Positions 24,387-34,020 of a DNA stretch of 64,000 nucleotides are shown here, in pieces. Each line of letters opens with the position of its first letter. The stretch's first letter is position 1. The notes under the pieces were generated by a model that worked only from the letters and a program-made list of their open reading frames with translations, was not told the DNA's origin and ran no database searches. The position numbers and the translations under genes were made by a program. Source of the stretch: Hoyosella subflava DQS3-9A1 (GTDB lineage Bacteria > Actinomycetota > Actinomycetes > Mycobacteriales > Mycobacteriaceae); the NCBI RefSeq assembly GCF_000214175.1, contig NC_015564.1, positions 992,001 through 1,056,000 on the forward strand. Direction: 5' to 3'.

Positions 24387-24446
24387 GGCCTAGTCCGGGT
24401 CGTTAGGCTCTGAGGCAGGCAGGATGGGGCCTGTCACTGTGATGGC

Positions 24447-25790
24447 ATGCAGCGCGCGATGGCTCTCAACCCGCGCGGCAATGGTCCCCCGCAGGGAAGC
24501 CGCGACCAGCAGCAGTCCATGCGACTTTTCGGCTATGTCCGCGATCGCGAATGGACACCAATCATTGGCTACGTGTTCTACGTCAGCGCGTTGGCTGCTG
24601 GGTACTACTACAACCTCACCTTTGTCCAGTTAGGCATCGTCGACCTGGGAACGAGAATTGTCGGAATGCCGCGGGGCGCGGTGGCGGTTGCGATGGCCGG
24701 TCTCGCACTGTGCGCGCTCGTAACGGCCCTGATCACCGGGGCCGTCTTGGATCGCCGCGGGTGGAGCGCTGACCTGCACGTCAAGATCCGATTCTTGCTC
24801 GCGGTGATCTCAGCCCAGCTCGTTGTCACGCTGTGCGTTCCGCTCGTACAGTCGCCGACTGCGCTTCACGTGTGGGTGCTCATTTGCGCACTGCCGCTTG
24901 GCGTGGGGATTCCCGTGATGTTCAGCATGATGAGCGATCTGATCCCGGTGCGTGACCGTGGCTATGTTGCGGCCACTGTTGCGGGGCTTGCCTTTTTCGC
25001 TGCCGCGCTGTATCCGTTTGACTGGCGTGTCGAGGAGTTCGCCCTCGTCGTTGCTGCAGGGATGGCTCCAGCTGTCCTGGTGCTTGCCGTCGTTTCGTCG
25101 AACAAGTTCCGCTTCGTCGATCGCCTTGCGAAGCAACATGCGGAGTTCGGTCCTGGGCGGTTCTGCCGGGGGGCTCCGAACAGTCACCGGGCTCTCGTTT
25201 TCTGGGCGTTGGTTGCCCTCATGTTCACCGTATTCTTCATCGATAGCTTGGGGTTCTTGCGCATTATCGAATCGCCGGGCCTCATGGCGGCGTCATGGCA
25301 GTCGCCGGAGTTCAGCGTGAGACTGTTCATTGCCGTGACACACGTGGCGGGGGCGTTCGCGGCTGGTGTTCTCTACACGAACTTCGGACAACGCTGGCTT
25401 TTCCTCTGGGTCTTCGGCCTTTTCGCGTTTACCCATCTGCTGTACACGTTCTATCTACGCGGCGGCGAATACAGCATTCCGCCTCTGGTGCTGCCTATGT
25501 TCTACGTCCTTGCCGTCAGCTTCTACACAACACTCAACTTCGCTTTGTGGCCTGACCACTCAACCCCCACCACCCTGGGGATGCGTACAGCGATCGGGGT
25601 GGGGGTCGCGGGCTGGCTTGCCACCTTCTTGAGTACGGCGCTCGCGCTCTACTCGGACGAAGCAGAGGTTTCTCTGCTGGAGCATCTGAACTACGTCAAT
25701 GCGCTAGCGCTGTTCCTGCTCTTTGCGCTGCCTGTGGGGTTATACGCCCAGAAACTGCTCGCTCTCTACCGACGCGGAGGCTTGGCGTGA
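24447..25790 (+). CDS. Multi-pass membrane protein, MFS transporter-like
   Basis: 447 residues, with about 11-12 hydrophobic helices and two halves separated by a hydrophilic loop (FVDRLAKQHAEFGPGRF, about residues 228-245). An MFS-like loop LDRRGW occurs after the second or third helix, and FSMMSDLIPVRDRGYVAA resembles the helix-loop around the fourth and fifth segments. I do not recognise a subfamily or a substrate. The start is uncertain: no strong ribosome-binding site is seen before 24447, and Met codons also occur at 24462 and 24519. Its stop overlaps the next gene as GTGA, so the two proteins are co-translated. Confidence 0.65.
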   Translation: MQRAMALNPRGNGPPQGSRDQQQSMRLFGYVRDREWTPIIGYVFYVSALAAGYYYNLTFVQLGIVDLGTRIVGMPRGAVAVAMAGLALCALVTALITGAVLDRRGWSADLHVKIRFLLAVISAQLVVTLCVPLVQSPTALHVWVLICALPLGVGIPVMFSMMSDLIPVRDRGYVAATVAGLAFFAAALYPFDWRVEEFALVVAAGMAPAVLVLAVVSSNKFRFVDRLAKQHAEFGPGRFCRGAPNSHRALVFWALVALMFTVFFIDSLGFLRIIESPGLMAASWQSPEFSVRLFIAVTHVAGAFAAGVLYTNFGQRWLFLWVFGLFAFTHLLYTFYLRGGEYSIPPLVLPMFYVLAVSFYTTLNFALWPDHSTPTTLGMRTAIGVGVAGWLATFLSTALALYSDEAEVSLLEHLNYVNALALFLLFALPVGLYAQKLLALYRRGGLA

Positions 25791-26647
25791 ACCTCGACAT
25801 CATTCCACTGTTGCTAGTTTCGCTTTTCTTGATTTCATCGGGTGGCGGCGTGCAGACCACTGAAGTCGTTCTCAGCGGCGAGCACACCATGGCAGCGCGG
25901 GAGGGCGGGCTGGTCATCGGCGATGCACATGTGGTTGTGCCCCCTGACGCCACGATTGAGGGGCCGGTCCACGTGCTGGGCGGCGAAACCTTGATTACTG
26001 GCACTGTTGACGGAGATGTTGTGGTGGTGGGCGGCAGCCTTGTCGTGGGGGCCGGCGGCGCTATCGCCGGTACGTTGCAGGAAATCGGCGGGCGAGTTCT
26101 GGTATCTGAAGCCGCCAGCGTGGCAGAGCGCAGCAGTTTTCAAATCGCGCCTGCGGAACCGTCTTTGGCGGAGCGGATCATTCCCATCGCCCTGCTTGCG
26201 ATCATCCTCTCGCTAGCCGGAGTGTGGCTTGTATGCCGTGGTCAGCGGAGCCTCGACAATGTGCGGCTGGCTATCGAGCGGCACCCGGTCATCAGCTTCA
26301 CCGTTGGTTTGCTGCTCGCACTCACGTCAGTCACGCTCTTCGCCTTCATGGCCTTCACTTTGGTGCTGCTTCCCGTCAGCCTGCTTGGCCTTGCGATCGG
26401 GTTACTCGTGCTTGCCTACGGGATGGTGGCGATTGGGATGGGCGTCGGCAGGCGTCTGCCGATCAAGAACCAGCAGCTGGCAGTCGTGGCGGGAATTGTC
26501 ACGGTCGTCGTGGTGGCTCAGCTCGCCGCGCTGGTTCCAGTCGTGGGAAGCCTGACCGTGATGGCTGTGATGCTGTCGGGAGTCGGCGCTGTCGTTGTCA
26601 CCTTCTTCGGGCTGCGAGAATTCACCCCAGTGCGTCTTCCCGATTGA
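25787..26647 (+). CDS. Membrane protein with extracytoplasmic beta-helix (polymer-forming/bactofilin-like) repeat
   Basis: 286 residues. A hydrophobic N-terminal segment (residues 3-20) could be a signal or anchor. Residues about 40-115 show short Gly/Val repeats (VHVLGGETLITGTVDGDVVVVGG) typical of right-handed beta-helices of the bactofilin/DUF583 group. The C-terminal half has about four membrane helices (near 130-150, 168-190, 190-215, 225-275). No enzymatic motif is seen. It is translationally coupled to the MFS-like gene (GTG start overlapping TGA) and converges with echA19. The function is unknown; a scaffold or partner of the transporter is a guess. Confidence 0.6.
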   Translation: MNLDIIPLLLVSLFLISSGGGVQTTEVVLSGEHTMAAREGGLVIGDAHVVVPPDATIEGPVHVLGGETLITGTVDGDVVVVGGSLVVGAGGAIAGTLQEIGGRVLVSEAASVAERSSFQIAPAEPSLAERIIPIALLAIILSLAGVWLVCRGQRSLDNVRLAIERHPVISFTVGLLLALTSVTLFAFMAFTLVLLPVSLLGLAIGLLVLAYGMVAIGMGVGRRLPIKNQQLAVVAGIVTVVVVAQLAALVPVVGSLTVMAVMLSGVGAVVVTFFGLREFTPVRLPD

Positions 26648-26674
26648 CACCCGGATCGGGCAAGCCGACTGCAC

Positions 26675-27493
26675 TCACTGCCCCCGGAAGACTGGTCGAC
26701 GCTTTTCCGTGAATGCCCGGGGCCCCTCCTTCGCATCTTCGCTGAGGAAGACCTTGACCCCGATCTTTGACTCGATCTTGAATGCCTCTTCTTCTGGCAT
26801 TGCCTCTGTCTCGCGCATGGTCTGGAGAATCGCGCGGACGGCGAGTGGCCCGTTGGCGCAGATCTGATCGGCTATCTCGAGCGCTTTTTCGAGCGCTGAA
26901 CCATCAGGGACGACATGGCCAATCAGTCCAATTTCTTTCGCCTCGGCCGCGGTGATGTGGCGGCCTGTGAGTAGCAGATCAGCTGCGACGGTGTAGGGGA
27001 TCTGGCGGGGGAGGCGCACAGCGGACCCGCCCATGGGAAACAGGCTCCATTTCACCTCGGAGATCCCGAACTTCGCGCTTTGACCGGCGACGCGAATGTC
27101 GGTGCCCTGCAAGATCTCGGTACCCCCCGCGATGGCAGGGCCCTCGACTGCCGCGATCAGGGGTTTGGTTAGTCGGCGGCCTTTCAGGAGTCCGGGAATG
27201 GCCGAGGGGTCCCAGCCGCCACCTGACATCGCTTTGCCGGGATTGTTCTGGCTCATGTTTTTGAGGTCCGCCCCTGCGCAAAACGCACCGCCTGCACCCG
27301 TGAGAATGCTGCAGCGGATCTCAGAATCCGAGTCCACGGTGTCCCACGCTTCGGTCATGATGGACAGCATTTCACCGGTCAGGGCGTTGCGTGCGTGTGG
27401 CCGGTTCAGGGTGACAATCAGTGTGCCGCCGCGCCGTTCGATCAGCGCGTGCGGTTCAGTTTTGGTATCGGTCCCAGTGCCAGGATCCACCAT
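26675..27493 (-). CDS. echA19: Enoyl-CoA hydratase, EchA19-like
   Basis: Hydrates an alpha,beta-unsaturated acyl-CoA; EchA19 of M. tuberculosis acts on sterol side-chain enoyl-CoAs. It has 272 residues from the ATG at 27493, where AGGAGG lies 7 bases upstream. Crotonase motifs: [13 protein letters not shown] (oxyanion hole) and [17 protein letters not shown] with the acidic residues at about 130-150. The segment [20 protein letters not shown] closely follows EchA19. It is divergent from fadD19, as in M. tuberculosis (Rv3516/Rv3515c), with a KstR-like site between. Confidence 0.88.
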   Translation of the reverse strand: MVDPGTGTDTKTEPHALIERRGGTLIVTLNRPHARNALTGEMLSIMTEAWDTVDSDSEIRCSILTGAGGAFCAGADLKNMSQNNPGKAMSGGGWDPSAIPGLLKGRRLTKPLIAAVEGPAIAGGTEILQGTDIRVAGQSAKFGISEVKWSLFPMGGSAVRLPRQIPYTVAADLLLTGRHITAAEAKEIGLIGHVVPDGSALEKALEIADQICANGPLAVRAILQTMRETEAMPEEEAFKIESKIGVKVFLSEDAKEGPRAFTEKRRPVFRGQ

Positions 27494-27529
27494 TTTGCAA
27501 CCTCCTGTGTGATAACCATTGCTCAAAAC

Positions 27530-27543
27530 GATAACATGTTCTA
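27530..27543. promoter_or_regulatory. KstR-type operator between echA19 and fadD19
   Basis: GATAACATGTTCTA fits TNNAACNNGTTNNA except for the first base (G instead of T). It lies 37 bases from the echA19 start and 11 bases from the fadD19 start, so it can serve both. Confidence 0.6.
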
Positions 27544-27553
27544 GTTTGATACA

Positions 27554-29167
27554 ATGGCACTGAACATCGCTGATCTGTTGGAGCACGCTGTCGATGCCGT
27601 GCCAGACCGCACGGCACTAATCTGTGGCGACCGTCAAGTGACCTTCGCGGAACTAGACGAGCGAGCCAACCGCCTTGCCCACCATCTCGCGGCAGCCGGG
27701 ATAGGCAAAGGCGATCACGTCGGAATCTACTCACGGAACTCGATCGAGGCACTCGAATCGATGATCGCCGTGTACAAGATCAGAGCAGTCGCAATCAACG
27801 TCAACTATCGATACGTGGCGCGCGAGCTGCATTACCTATTCGACAACGCAGACCTGGTCGCACTTATACACGAGCGAAGTTTCGCAGACCTCGTGGCCGA
27901 GGTCCTTCCGGAAGTCCCCGCCCTCCGGCACGTGGTAGTCGTCGAAGACGGTTCTGACAAGGACTACTCCACCTACGGCGGTGTGTCTTACGAAGAAGCT
28001 CTCGCGGCACAGTCTCCTGAACGTGGCTTCGGGGAGCGCAGTGCTGATGACCTCTACGTCGTATACACAGGTGGAACGACCGGCTATCCCAAAGGGGTGA
28101 TGTGGCGTCACGAAGACGTGTGGCGTGCCCTCGGCGGTGGCATCAACTTCATGACGGGCGAATACGTTCCGGACGAGTGGACGATGGCTAATGACGCAAA
28201 GACCAATCCCGGCCTCGTCCGGCTCACCATGTCACCGCTCATCCACGGTGCGGCCCAGTGGGCAGCGTTTGGCGCGCTATTCACAGGAAGTCCCGTCGTC
28301 CTCGTCACCCGCGCCGACGCCCACGAGGTGTGGCAGGCAATCGAGAAACACAAAGTTCAGGTACTGACTATCGTTGGCGACGCGATGGCCCGCCCGCTGC
28401 TCAGCGCCTATGCGGAGCGAACCTACGACGCGTCCTCACTCCTCGCGGTAACGAGCCACGCGGCGCTGTTCTCGCAGTCGGTGAAAGAGCAGTTCCTCGC
28501 GACCTTCCCGAACATTGTTCTCACCGACGCAATCGGCTCATCGGAAAGCGGCTTCACCGGCATTGGCATGGTCAGCAAAGACGGCGACTACTCCCAGGGG
28601 CCCAAGGTCAACTTCACGAAACAAGCCGTCCTCATCGACGACGACGGCAACCTCGTCGAACCGAAACCGGGCGCGGTCGGGCGCATGGCGCGAACCGCGC
28701 ACGTGCCGCTCGGCTATTACAAGGACGAGAAGAAGTCAAAGACGATCTTCGCGGAGATCGACGGCAAGCGTTACGTCATCCCTGGCGATTACGCGCGTTA
28801 CGAAGAGGACGGCTCTGTCACTCTCCTAGGGCGCGGATCGGGGTGCATCAACACCGGTGGCGAGAAGGTCTTCCCGGAAGAGGTGGAAGGTGCGCTGAAG
28901 TCTCACCCTGACGTGTTTGACGCGCTGGTCATCGGCACCCCCGACGAGCGGTTCGGGCAGCGCGTGAGTGCGGTAGTCCAACTGCGGGACGATGCCAGCA
29001 TCGATGTCAGTGAACTCGACGCGCATCTGCGGACCAAGGTTGCCGCGTACAAGGTTCCGCGCAGCTACTGGTTCGTCCCAGAAGTGCATAGGCAGCCGAG
29101 CGGTAAACCTGACTACCCGTGGGCGAAAGCCTACGTGGAGGAGAATGATGCATACGCGACTGTGTGA
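27554..29167 (+). CDS. fadD19: Steroid side-chain acyl-CoA synthetase, FadD19-like
   Basis: ATP-dependent CoA ligase (537 residues). FadD19 activates the C26 carboxylate of the cholesterol side chain. AMP-binding motif [12 protein letters not shown] near residue 180, [10 protein letters not shown] near 330 and the hinge motif [10 protein letters not shown] near 415, with a C-terminal Lys in [10 protein letters not shown]. It is divergent from echA19. At its 3' end it overlaps the next gene by 20 bases (29148-29167). The order echA19 / fadD19 is conserved in mycobacteria. Confidence 0.88.
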   Translation: MALNIADLLEHAVDAVPDRTALICGDRQVTFAELDERANRLAHHLAAAGIGKGDHVGIYSRNSIEALESMIAVYKIRAVAINVNYRYVARELHYLFDNADLVALIHERSFADLVAEVLPEVPALRHVVVVEDGSDKDYSTYGGVSYEEALAAQSPERGFGERSADDLYVVYTGGTTGYPKGVMWRHEDVWRALGGGINFMTGEYVPDEWTMANDAKTNPGLVRLTMSPLIHGAAQWAAFGALFTGSPVVLVTRADAHEVWQAIEKHKVQVLTIVGDAMARPLLSAYAERTYDASSLLAVTSHAALFSQSVKEQFLATFPNIVLTDAIGSSESGFTGIGMVSKDGDYSQGPKVNFTKQAVLIDDDGNLVEPKPGAVGRMARTAHVPLGYYKDEKKSKTIFAEIDGKRYVIPGDYARYEEDGSVTLLGRGSGCINTGGEKVFPEEVEGALKSHPDVFDALVIGTPDERFGQRVSAVVQLRDDASIDVSELDAHLRTKVAAYKVPRSYWFVPEVHRQPSGKPDYPWAKAYVEENDAYATV

Positions 29168-30251
29168 ACTTCTCGGCATCGACTATCCGATCGTCGCGTT
29201 TACCCCTTCCGAGCACGTCGCCGCGGCGGTCACGCGAGCTGGCGGTCTCGGGGTATTGGGGTGTGTCCGATTCAACGAGGCCAGCGCGCTCGACGAAACC
29301 CTCGATTGGATGGACGCCAACACTGACGGAAAACCGTACGGCGTGGACGTGGTGATGCCGTCAAAGATTCCCGAGGAAGGCACCAAAGGCGAACTGAGCA
29401 ATCACATCCCGCCTGAGCATCGTGAGTTTGTCGCCCGCACCTTGCGTGAGCTCGGAGTGCCGGAAACGAAGGCCAACGACGAGACGGGCGGCGTGCTCGG
29501 CTGGCTGCATTCCATCGCGCGCTCCCACGTTGACGTCTCGCTCAAGCACAGGGTGTCCCTGATCGCGAACGCTCTCGGCTCACCACCGAGCGATGTGATC
29601 GAACAGGCACATTCGCACGGCGTCAAAGTCGCGGCGCTGGCAGGCAAGGCAGTGCACGCCCGCAGCCACGTCGACAATGGAGTCGACATCGTTGTGGCAC
29701 AAGGATACGAAGCTGGTGGCCACACGGGTGAGATCGCGTCGATGGTGCTTCTCCCGGAAGTCGTTGACCAGGTGGGGCACGATGTTCCCGTGCTTGCCGC
29801 TGGGGGCATCGGCTCGGGAAGGCAAGTGGCGGCGGCACTGGCTCTTGGCGCGTGCGGCGTCTGGATGGGCTCATACTGGCTGACAACTACTGAGTACCTG
29901 GAGTCAATGAACAACTCGTCGACAATGCAGGAAGCGCTCGTTGCAGCAACCTCGTCGGACACCGTGCGCTCCCGGATCTACTCAGGCAAACCCGCGCGGC
30001 TGCTCAAAACGCGCTGGACCGACGCATGGCAGCAGCCAGGCGCGCCGACGCCGCTACCGATGCCGCTGCAAAACCTGCTCGTTTCCGAAGCGCACCAGCG
30101 CATAGCAGCGTCCCATGATCCAACGGTCGTGGCGATGCCAGTCGGCCAGATTGTGGGCCGCATGAACGCCGTACGGCCCGTCGCGGAACTGATGTCAGAA
30201 CTCGTTTCGGAGTACGGCGACGCCGTTGACCGACTGCAGAAAACCAGGTGA
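29148..30251 (+). CDS. Nitronate monooxygenase / 2-nitropropane dioxygenase-family flavoprotein
   Basis: FMN-dependent TIM-barrel protein of 367 residues. VAQGYEAGGHTGE (FMN phosphate loop, about residues 182-194) and PVLAAGGIGSGRQVAAALALGA (about 210-231) are typical. GGAGGAG precedes two adjacent ATG codons; 29148 has the better spacing. Relatives occur inside steroid-catabolism clusters (Rv3553 in M. tuberculosis). The true substrate is unknown and nitronate itself is improbable; an enoyl-reductase-like role is possible. It lies within the fadD19 transcript. Confidence 0.8.
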   Translation: MHTRLCELLGIDYPIVAFTPSEHVAAAVTRAGGLGVLGCVRFNEASALDETLDWMDANTDGKPYGVDVVMPSKIPEEGTKGELSNHIPPEHREFVARTLRELGVPETKANDETGGVLGWLHSIARSHVDVSLKHRVSLIANALGSPPSDVIEQAHSHGVKVAALAGKAVHARSHVDNGVDIVVAQGYEAGGHTGEIASMVLLPEVVDQVGHDVPVLAAGGIGSGRQVAAALALGACGVWMGSYWLTTTEYLESMNNSSTMQEALVAATSSDTVRSRIYSGKPARLLKTRWTDAWQQPGAPTPLPMPLQNLLVSEAHQRIAASHDPTVVAMPVGQIVGRMNAVRPVAELMSELVSEYGDAVDRLQKTR

Positions 30252-30259
30252 GGAAACTC

Positions 30260-31705
30260 ATGCGCGAATACAAAGAGTTGTACATTGGCGGCAGCTGGGC
30301 AGCACCGTCACACGACAGATTTGTCGATGTCGTCTCTCCGCACAGCCAAGAGGTCGTCGGGACTGCGCCTGAGGGGACGCCAGATGACGTAGACCGCGCG
30401 GTTGCCGCAGCACGGCACGCCTTCGACCACGGCCCGTGGCCAACTATGGACCCCAAAGAGCGGCTCGCTGCCGTACAGCGGATCGCCGACGCATACAACG
30501 CGAGGCAGGCAGAACTTTCAGAACTCATCAGCACTGAAATGGGTGCGCCCCTGTGGTTCTCGCAAGTAGGTCAAGTGGGAGCGACGTCGATGGCGCTCGC
30601 TGCTTTCCTCAACTTTGGGGCGCAATATCCGTGGGAGGAGCGGCGCACTGGCTTCTTCGGTCAGGACGTCGTGGTTCGCCGTGAACCCGCCGGTGTCGCT
30701 GGGATGATCACCCCGTGGAATGTCCCACACTTCACCACGATCTCTAAGCTGATTCCAGCGTTGCTCGCGGGGTGCACCGTTGTGCTGAAACCTTCCGAGG
30801 AAGTACCTCTTTCGGTGCTTGCGCTCGCGGAGATCATCGACGAGGCAGGTCTTCCGGAAGGGGTTGTCAGCATCATTCCCGCCGGGCGTGACACTGGCGA
30901 GCACCTTGTCCGGCATCCTGGCGTCGACAAGATTTCGTTCACGGGTTCGCCGACTGCCGGCAAGCGAATCGCGTCGCTCTGCGGCCAAGATCTCCGCCGT
31001 GTGACCCTCGAACTCGGCGCGAAGTCCGCAGCCATCATTCTGGACGATGCGGACCTCGCGATGACGATCGAACGGCTGCCCCTCGCATCCTTACTGAACA
31101 GTGGGCAAGCCTGTATCGCGCAAACCCGGATCCTCGCGTCCCGGCAGCGGTACGACGAAGTCGTTGATGCGGTCACAACGATGGTCAACGGTCTACCCGT
31201 GGGTGACCCGCTCGACGCGGCAAACTATATCGGGCCGATGGTGTCGCAGCGGCAGCAGCAGCGCGTCGACGGCTACATCACCCTTGGCCAGGAAGAAGGC
31301 GCGCGTCTCGTCACCGGCGGCAACGGAATGCCCGACGGGCTCGACCGGGGCTGGTACGTGCGCCCCACAGTGTTCGCCGATGTGGACAACCGGATGCGCA
31401 TCGCGCAGGAAGAGATCTTCGGACCGGTTCTCGCGGTGATTCCTTACGACGATGAAGCCGACGCTATCCGTATTGCGAACGACTCCGCGTACGGGCTTGG
31501 CGGTTCCGTATGGACTTCCGACGTCGAGCACGGTGTTGATGTCGCCCGGAAGATCCGCACCGGCACCCTGGGCATCAACCAGTATCTCCTCGACTTCAAT
31601 TCGCCGTTCGGCGGGTACAAGTCGAGCGGGTTCGGGCGGGAATTCGGGCCTGAAGGGATCGAGCCGTATATCGAGTACAAGTCGATCGCGCTTCCGCTCG
31701 GGTGA
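30260..31705 (+). CDS. NAD(P)-dependent aldehyde dehydrogenase
   Basis: 481 residues of the ALDH superfamily, oxidising an aldehyde to an acid. Motifs: PWNVPHFTTISKL, FTGSPTAGKRIA (cofactor), catalytic Glu in LELGAKS and nucleophilic Cys in NSGQACIAQTR (about residue 285), EEIFGPVLAVIPY. A GTG at 30248 overlaps the preceding stop, but the ATG at 30260 has GAGG 7 bases upstream, so I prefer it. In the fadD19 operon it may handle an aldehyde from side-chain degradation. A betaine-aldehyde role cannot be excluded by sequence but fits the operon less well. Confidence 0.82.
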   Translation: MREYKELYIGGSWAAPSHDRFVDVVSPHSQEVVGTAPEGTPDDVDRAVAAARHAFDHGPWPTMDPKERLAAVQRIADAYNARQAELSELISTEMGAPLWFSQVGQVGATSMALAAFLNFGAQYPWEERRTGFFGQDVVVRREPAGVAGMITPWNVPHFTTISKLIPALLAGCTVVLKPSEEVPLSVLALAEIIDEAGLPEGVVSIIPAGRDTGEHLVRHPGVDKISFTGSPTAGKRIASLCGQDLRRVTLELGAKSAAIILDDADLAMTIERLPLASLLNSGQACIAQTRILASRQRYDEVVDAVTTMVNGLPVGDPLDAANYIGPMVSQRQQQRVDGYITLGQEEGARLVTGGNGMPDGLDRGWYVRPTVFADVDNRMRIAQEEIFGPVLAVIPYDDEADAIRIANDSAYGLGGSVWTSDVEHGVDVARKIRTGTLGINQYLLDFNSPFGGYKSSGFGREFGPEGIEPYIEYKSIALPLG

Positions 31706-31715
31706 GGGAATCGCT

Positions 31716-32156
31716 GTGACAGTGAAGGTGAGCTGGGACGAGGACGCGACACAACCGCCGGCGCGGGTTGCCGCCCTGCGGTCAATGCGTGCCGTGGACG
31801 CTGGCGAGAAAGCCGAGTGGCTGGGCCTCTTTTCCGACGAGGCGGTGCTCGAAGATCCCGTTGGTCCTTCAGGATTCGATCCCGAAGGCAACGGACACCA
31901 CGGCCACGACGGATTGGCGGCCTTCTGGGACAACGCGATCGCGAAAGTCGACCGGTTCGACTTCACGATGCGTGACTCGCATGCCGCCGGGAACGAGGTG
32001 GCCAACGTCGGCACCATCACCTCGTACCTGCCCGGCGGCTACCGCGTCGACACCGATCTGATCACGGTGTACAAAGTCGACGACCACGGCAAAATCGTAT
32101 CGATGCGCGCTTTCTGGGAGGTGCAGCGCGCAGCGGCAACTGCCAGGCAAGTGTAG
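31716..32156 (+). CDS. SnoaL / ketosteroid isomerase-like NTF2-fold protein
   Basis: 146 residues. The fold is suggested by the N-terminal helix then LGLFSDEAVLEDPVGPSGF, the GHDGLAAFWD segment, and the C-terminal strand FWEVQRA. Such cone-shaped NTF2-like proteins include steroid delta-isomerases, hydratases and small binding proteins. Start GTG at 31716 with GAGGGAA 6 bases upstream; the open frame extends far upstream into the aldehyde dehydrogenase, which is not credible. It is the last gene of the fadD19 operon and converges with sdaA. Confidence 0.72.
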   Translation: MTVKVSWDEDATQPPARVAALRSMRAVDAGEKAEWLGLFSDEAVLEDPVGPSGFDPEGNGHHGHDGLAAFWDNAIAKVDRFDFTMRDSHAAGNEVANVGTITSYLPGGYRVDTDLITVYKVDDHGKIVSMRAFWEVQRAAATARQV

Positions 32157-32219
32157 GAAGACCGGTCAATTCCACCACCCCCATGTACTTATCCCTGCGA
32201 GGGTAGGGAAGGAGTCGCC

Positions 32220-33602
32220 TCAGCACTCGACATGGTTCACGGCGACACTGATTGCTAACCCGCCCTGTGACGTCTCCTTGTACTTCGAGAGCATGTCCGC
32301 ACCGGTGGCGCGCATGGTTTCGATGACCTGATCGAGACTGACGCGGTGCGTTCCATCGCCTCGCAGCGCCATACGGGCGGCGTTGATGGCTTTGCCGGCC
32401 GAGATCGCGTTGCGTTCGATGCAGGGAATCTGGACAAGTCCAGCGATCGGGTCGCATGTCAGCCCCAGGCTGTGTTCCATCGCAATCTCAGCGGCGTTCT
32501 CCACCTGGCGCGGTGAGCCGCCGAGAACCTCCGCGAGGCCTGCCGCTGCCATCGACGCAGCAGAACCGACCTCGCCCTGGCAGCCGACTTCAGCACCGGA
32601 AATTGAAGCGCGCTCCTTGTATAGCGAACCGATCGCGCCTGCGGTCAGCAGGAAGCGTATGGCGGTGTCGTCGGCGTCAGCCCTGCCCGCCGGTGTATAT
32701 CTGACGGCATAATGCAGGACTGCGGGAACGATACCGGCAGCTCCGTTGGTCGGAGCCGTCACGATGCGACCGCCCGATGCATTCTCCTCATTGACCGCGA
32801 GCGCCACAAGATTCACCCAGTCCTCAGCGAATTCGGGTGTGCGGTGCGGGTCTTCCGCATTGAGTTTCAAGAACCAATCGCGTGCTCGGCGCCGCACGCC
32901 CAATGGGCCCGGCAGCACCCCGGTCCGCGATATTCCGTTCTGCTCACATTCGGTCATTACGTCCCGGATGTGCAGAAGCCGACTGTAAACCTCGTGACCA
33001 GAACGGATTTCGCACTCGAATCGCAACATCAGTTCACTGATTGCGCACTCGTGCTGGTCGACGAGATCGATGAGTTCTTTCGAGGAACCGAATGAGAACG
33101 CGGAAGCCCGCCGCGGTGCTGGATCTGCCGCTTCAGCCTCGGTGACGACGAAACCGCCGCCAATCGAGAAGTAGGTCTCGCTGTGCAGGACGGTGTTGTC
33201 CGCAGCGTATGCGGCGAGCGTCATGCCATTGGGATGAAAGGGCAGCGCGGTGTGCGGGTGCAGGGTGATGTCCTCCTCGGACAGCTTGATCTCCTGGCCG
33301 CCACCGAACTTGATGTACCCGGTGCTGCGAATGGCGTTGATTCGCTCCTCGAGGTGCTCTGTCGTGATGGTCTCTGGCTGGTTGCCCTCGAGTCCGAGGA
33401 GTACCGCCGACATTGTGCCGTGGCCCTTCCCCGTGGCGGCGAGCGAACCGTAGAGGTCTGCCTGGACGTCCGCGACCTCAGCGAAAGTGCCTTGGTCGTG
33501 GAGTGTCTCGATGAACCTCGCGGCCGCCCGCATGGGCCCGACGGTGTGTGAACTCGACGGGCCAATACCGACCGAGAAAAGATCGAAGACGCTAACAGTC
33601 AT
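32220..33602 (-). CDS. sdaA: L-serine dehydratase (iron-sulphur type, single chain)
   Basis: Converts L-serine to pyruvate and ammonia with a [4Fe-4S] cluster. It has 460 residues: N-terminal beta domain ([16 protein letters not shown]) and C-terminal alpha domain with the Cys in [18 protein letters not shown]. The ATG at 33602 is preceded by GAGGGG. It closes the operon glyA-soxBDAG-(H-like)-sdaA, so the pathway in the cell runs from sarcosine to glycine, serine and pyruvate. It is 4 bases behind the H-like gene. Confidence 0.95.
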   Translation of the reverse strand: MTVSVFDLFSVGIGPSSSHTVGPMRAAARFIETLHDQGTFAEVADVQADLYGSLAATGKGHGTMSAVLLGLEGNQPETITTEHLEERINAIRSTGYIKFGGGQEIKLSEEDITLHPHTALPFHPNGMTLAAYAADNTVLHSETYFSIGGGFVVTEAEAADPAPRRASAFSFGSSKELIDLVDQHECAISELMLRFECEIRSGHEVYSRLLHIRDVMTECEQNGISRTGVLPGPLGVRRRARDWFLKLNAEDPHRTPEFAEDWVNLVALAVNEENASGGRIVTAPTNGAAGIVPAVLHYAVRYTPAGRADADDTAIRFLLTAGAIGSLYKERASISGAEVGCQGEVGSAASMAAAGLAEVLGGSPRQVENAAEIAMEHSLGLTCDPIAGLVQIPCIERNAISAGKAINAARMALRGDGTHRVSLDQVIETMRATGADMLSKYKETSQGGLAISVAVNHVEC

Positions 33603-33606
33603 GGGA

Positions 33607-34020
33607 TCACCCCTCACGGAGTTTGTGCGCGTATTGGGCGGGTGTGAGGAGGCCTTCGCCTGAGGATGCAGGGGAGGGGAGGATGGCGAAGAGCCAGCCT
33701 TTGTAGAACGGGTCGTCAGCGATGAGCTGAGGGTTGTCGACCACGTCGGGGTTGGTGATGGTGACTCGCCCGGATATGGGCGATCGCACCGTCAGGGCGG
33801 GGTGCGACGACATCCACAGTCGGGCACAGGGGGCACCAGCGCGGATGGTGTCGCTGACTGGCGGGAGTTCGATTCTTAGAATCTCACCCGCGTTGGCCAG
33901 TGCGATGTCCGTGACCCCCACGCGAAGTGGATAGTCCGCGAACCGTCCACCAGGAGCGAGCGCGAGCCAGCTGTGCCCTGCGCTGTAGTGGCGGTCAGTC
34001 GGAATCAGGTGTGCTTTCAT
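33607..34020 (-). CDS. GcvH-like protein lacking the lipoyl lysine
   Basis: 137 residues with the lipoyl-domain shape of glycine-cleavage H protein: [19 protein letters not shown] near residues 29-47, the turn SPISGRV near 80, and the C-terminal [11 protein letters not shown]. In H protein the Lys that carries lipoate lies 11 residues before the Gly of the PxSG turn; here the position is His ([16 protein letters not shown]). So it cannot be lipoylated at the usual place. ATG at 34020 overlaps the soxG stop. No gcvT, gcvP or lpd is in the window. A structural or folate-channelling role with sarcosine oxidase is a possibility, not shown. Confidence 0.75.
   Translation of the reverse strand: MKAHLIPTDRHYSAGHSWLALAPGGRFADYPLRVGVTDIALANAGEILRIELPPVSDTIRAGAPCARLWMSSHPALTVRSPISGRVTITNPDVVDNPQLIADDPFYKGWLFAILPSPASSGEGLLTPAQYAHKLREG

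Noticed and set aside
31452-31715. Upstream extension of the SnoaL-like protein
   Set aside because: It overlaps the aldehyde dehydrogenase; a GTG with a good ribosome-binding site exists at 31716.
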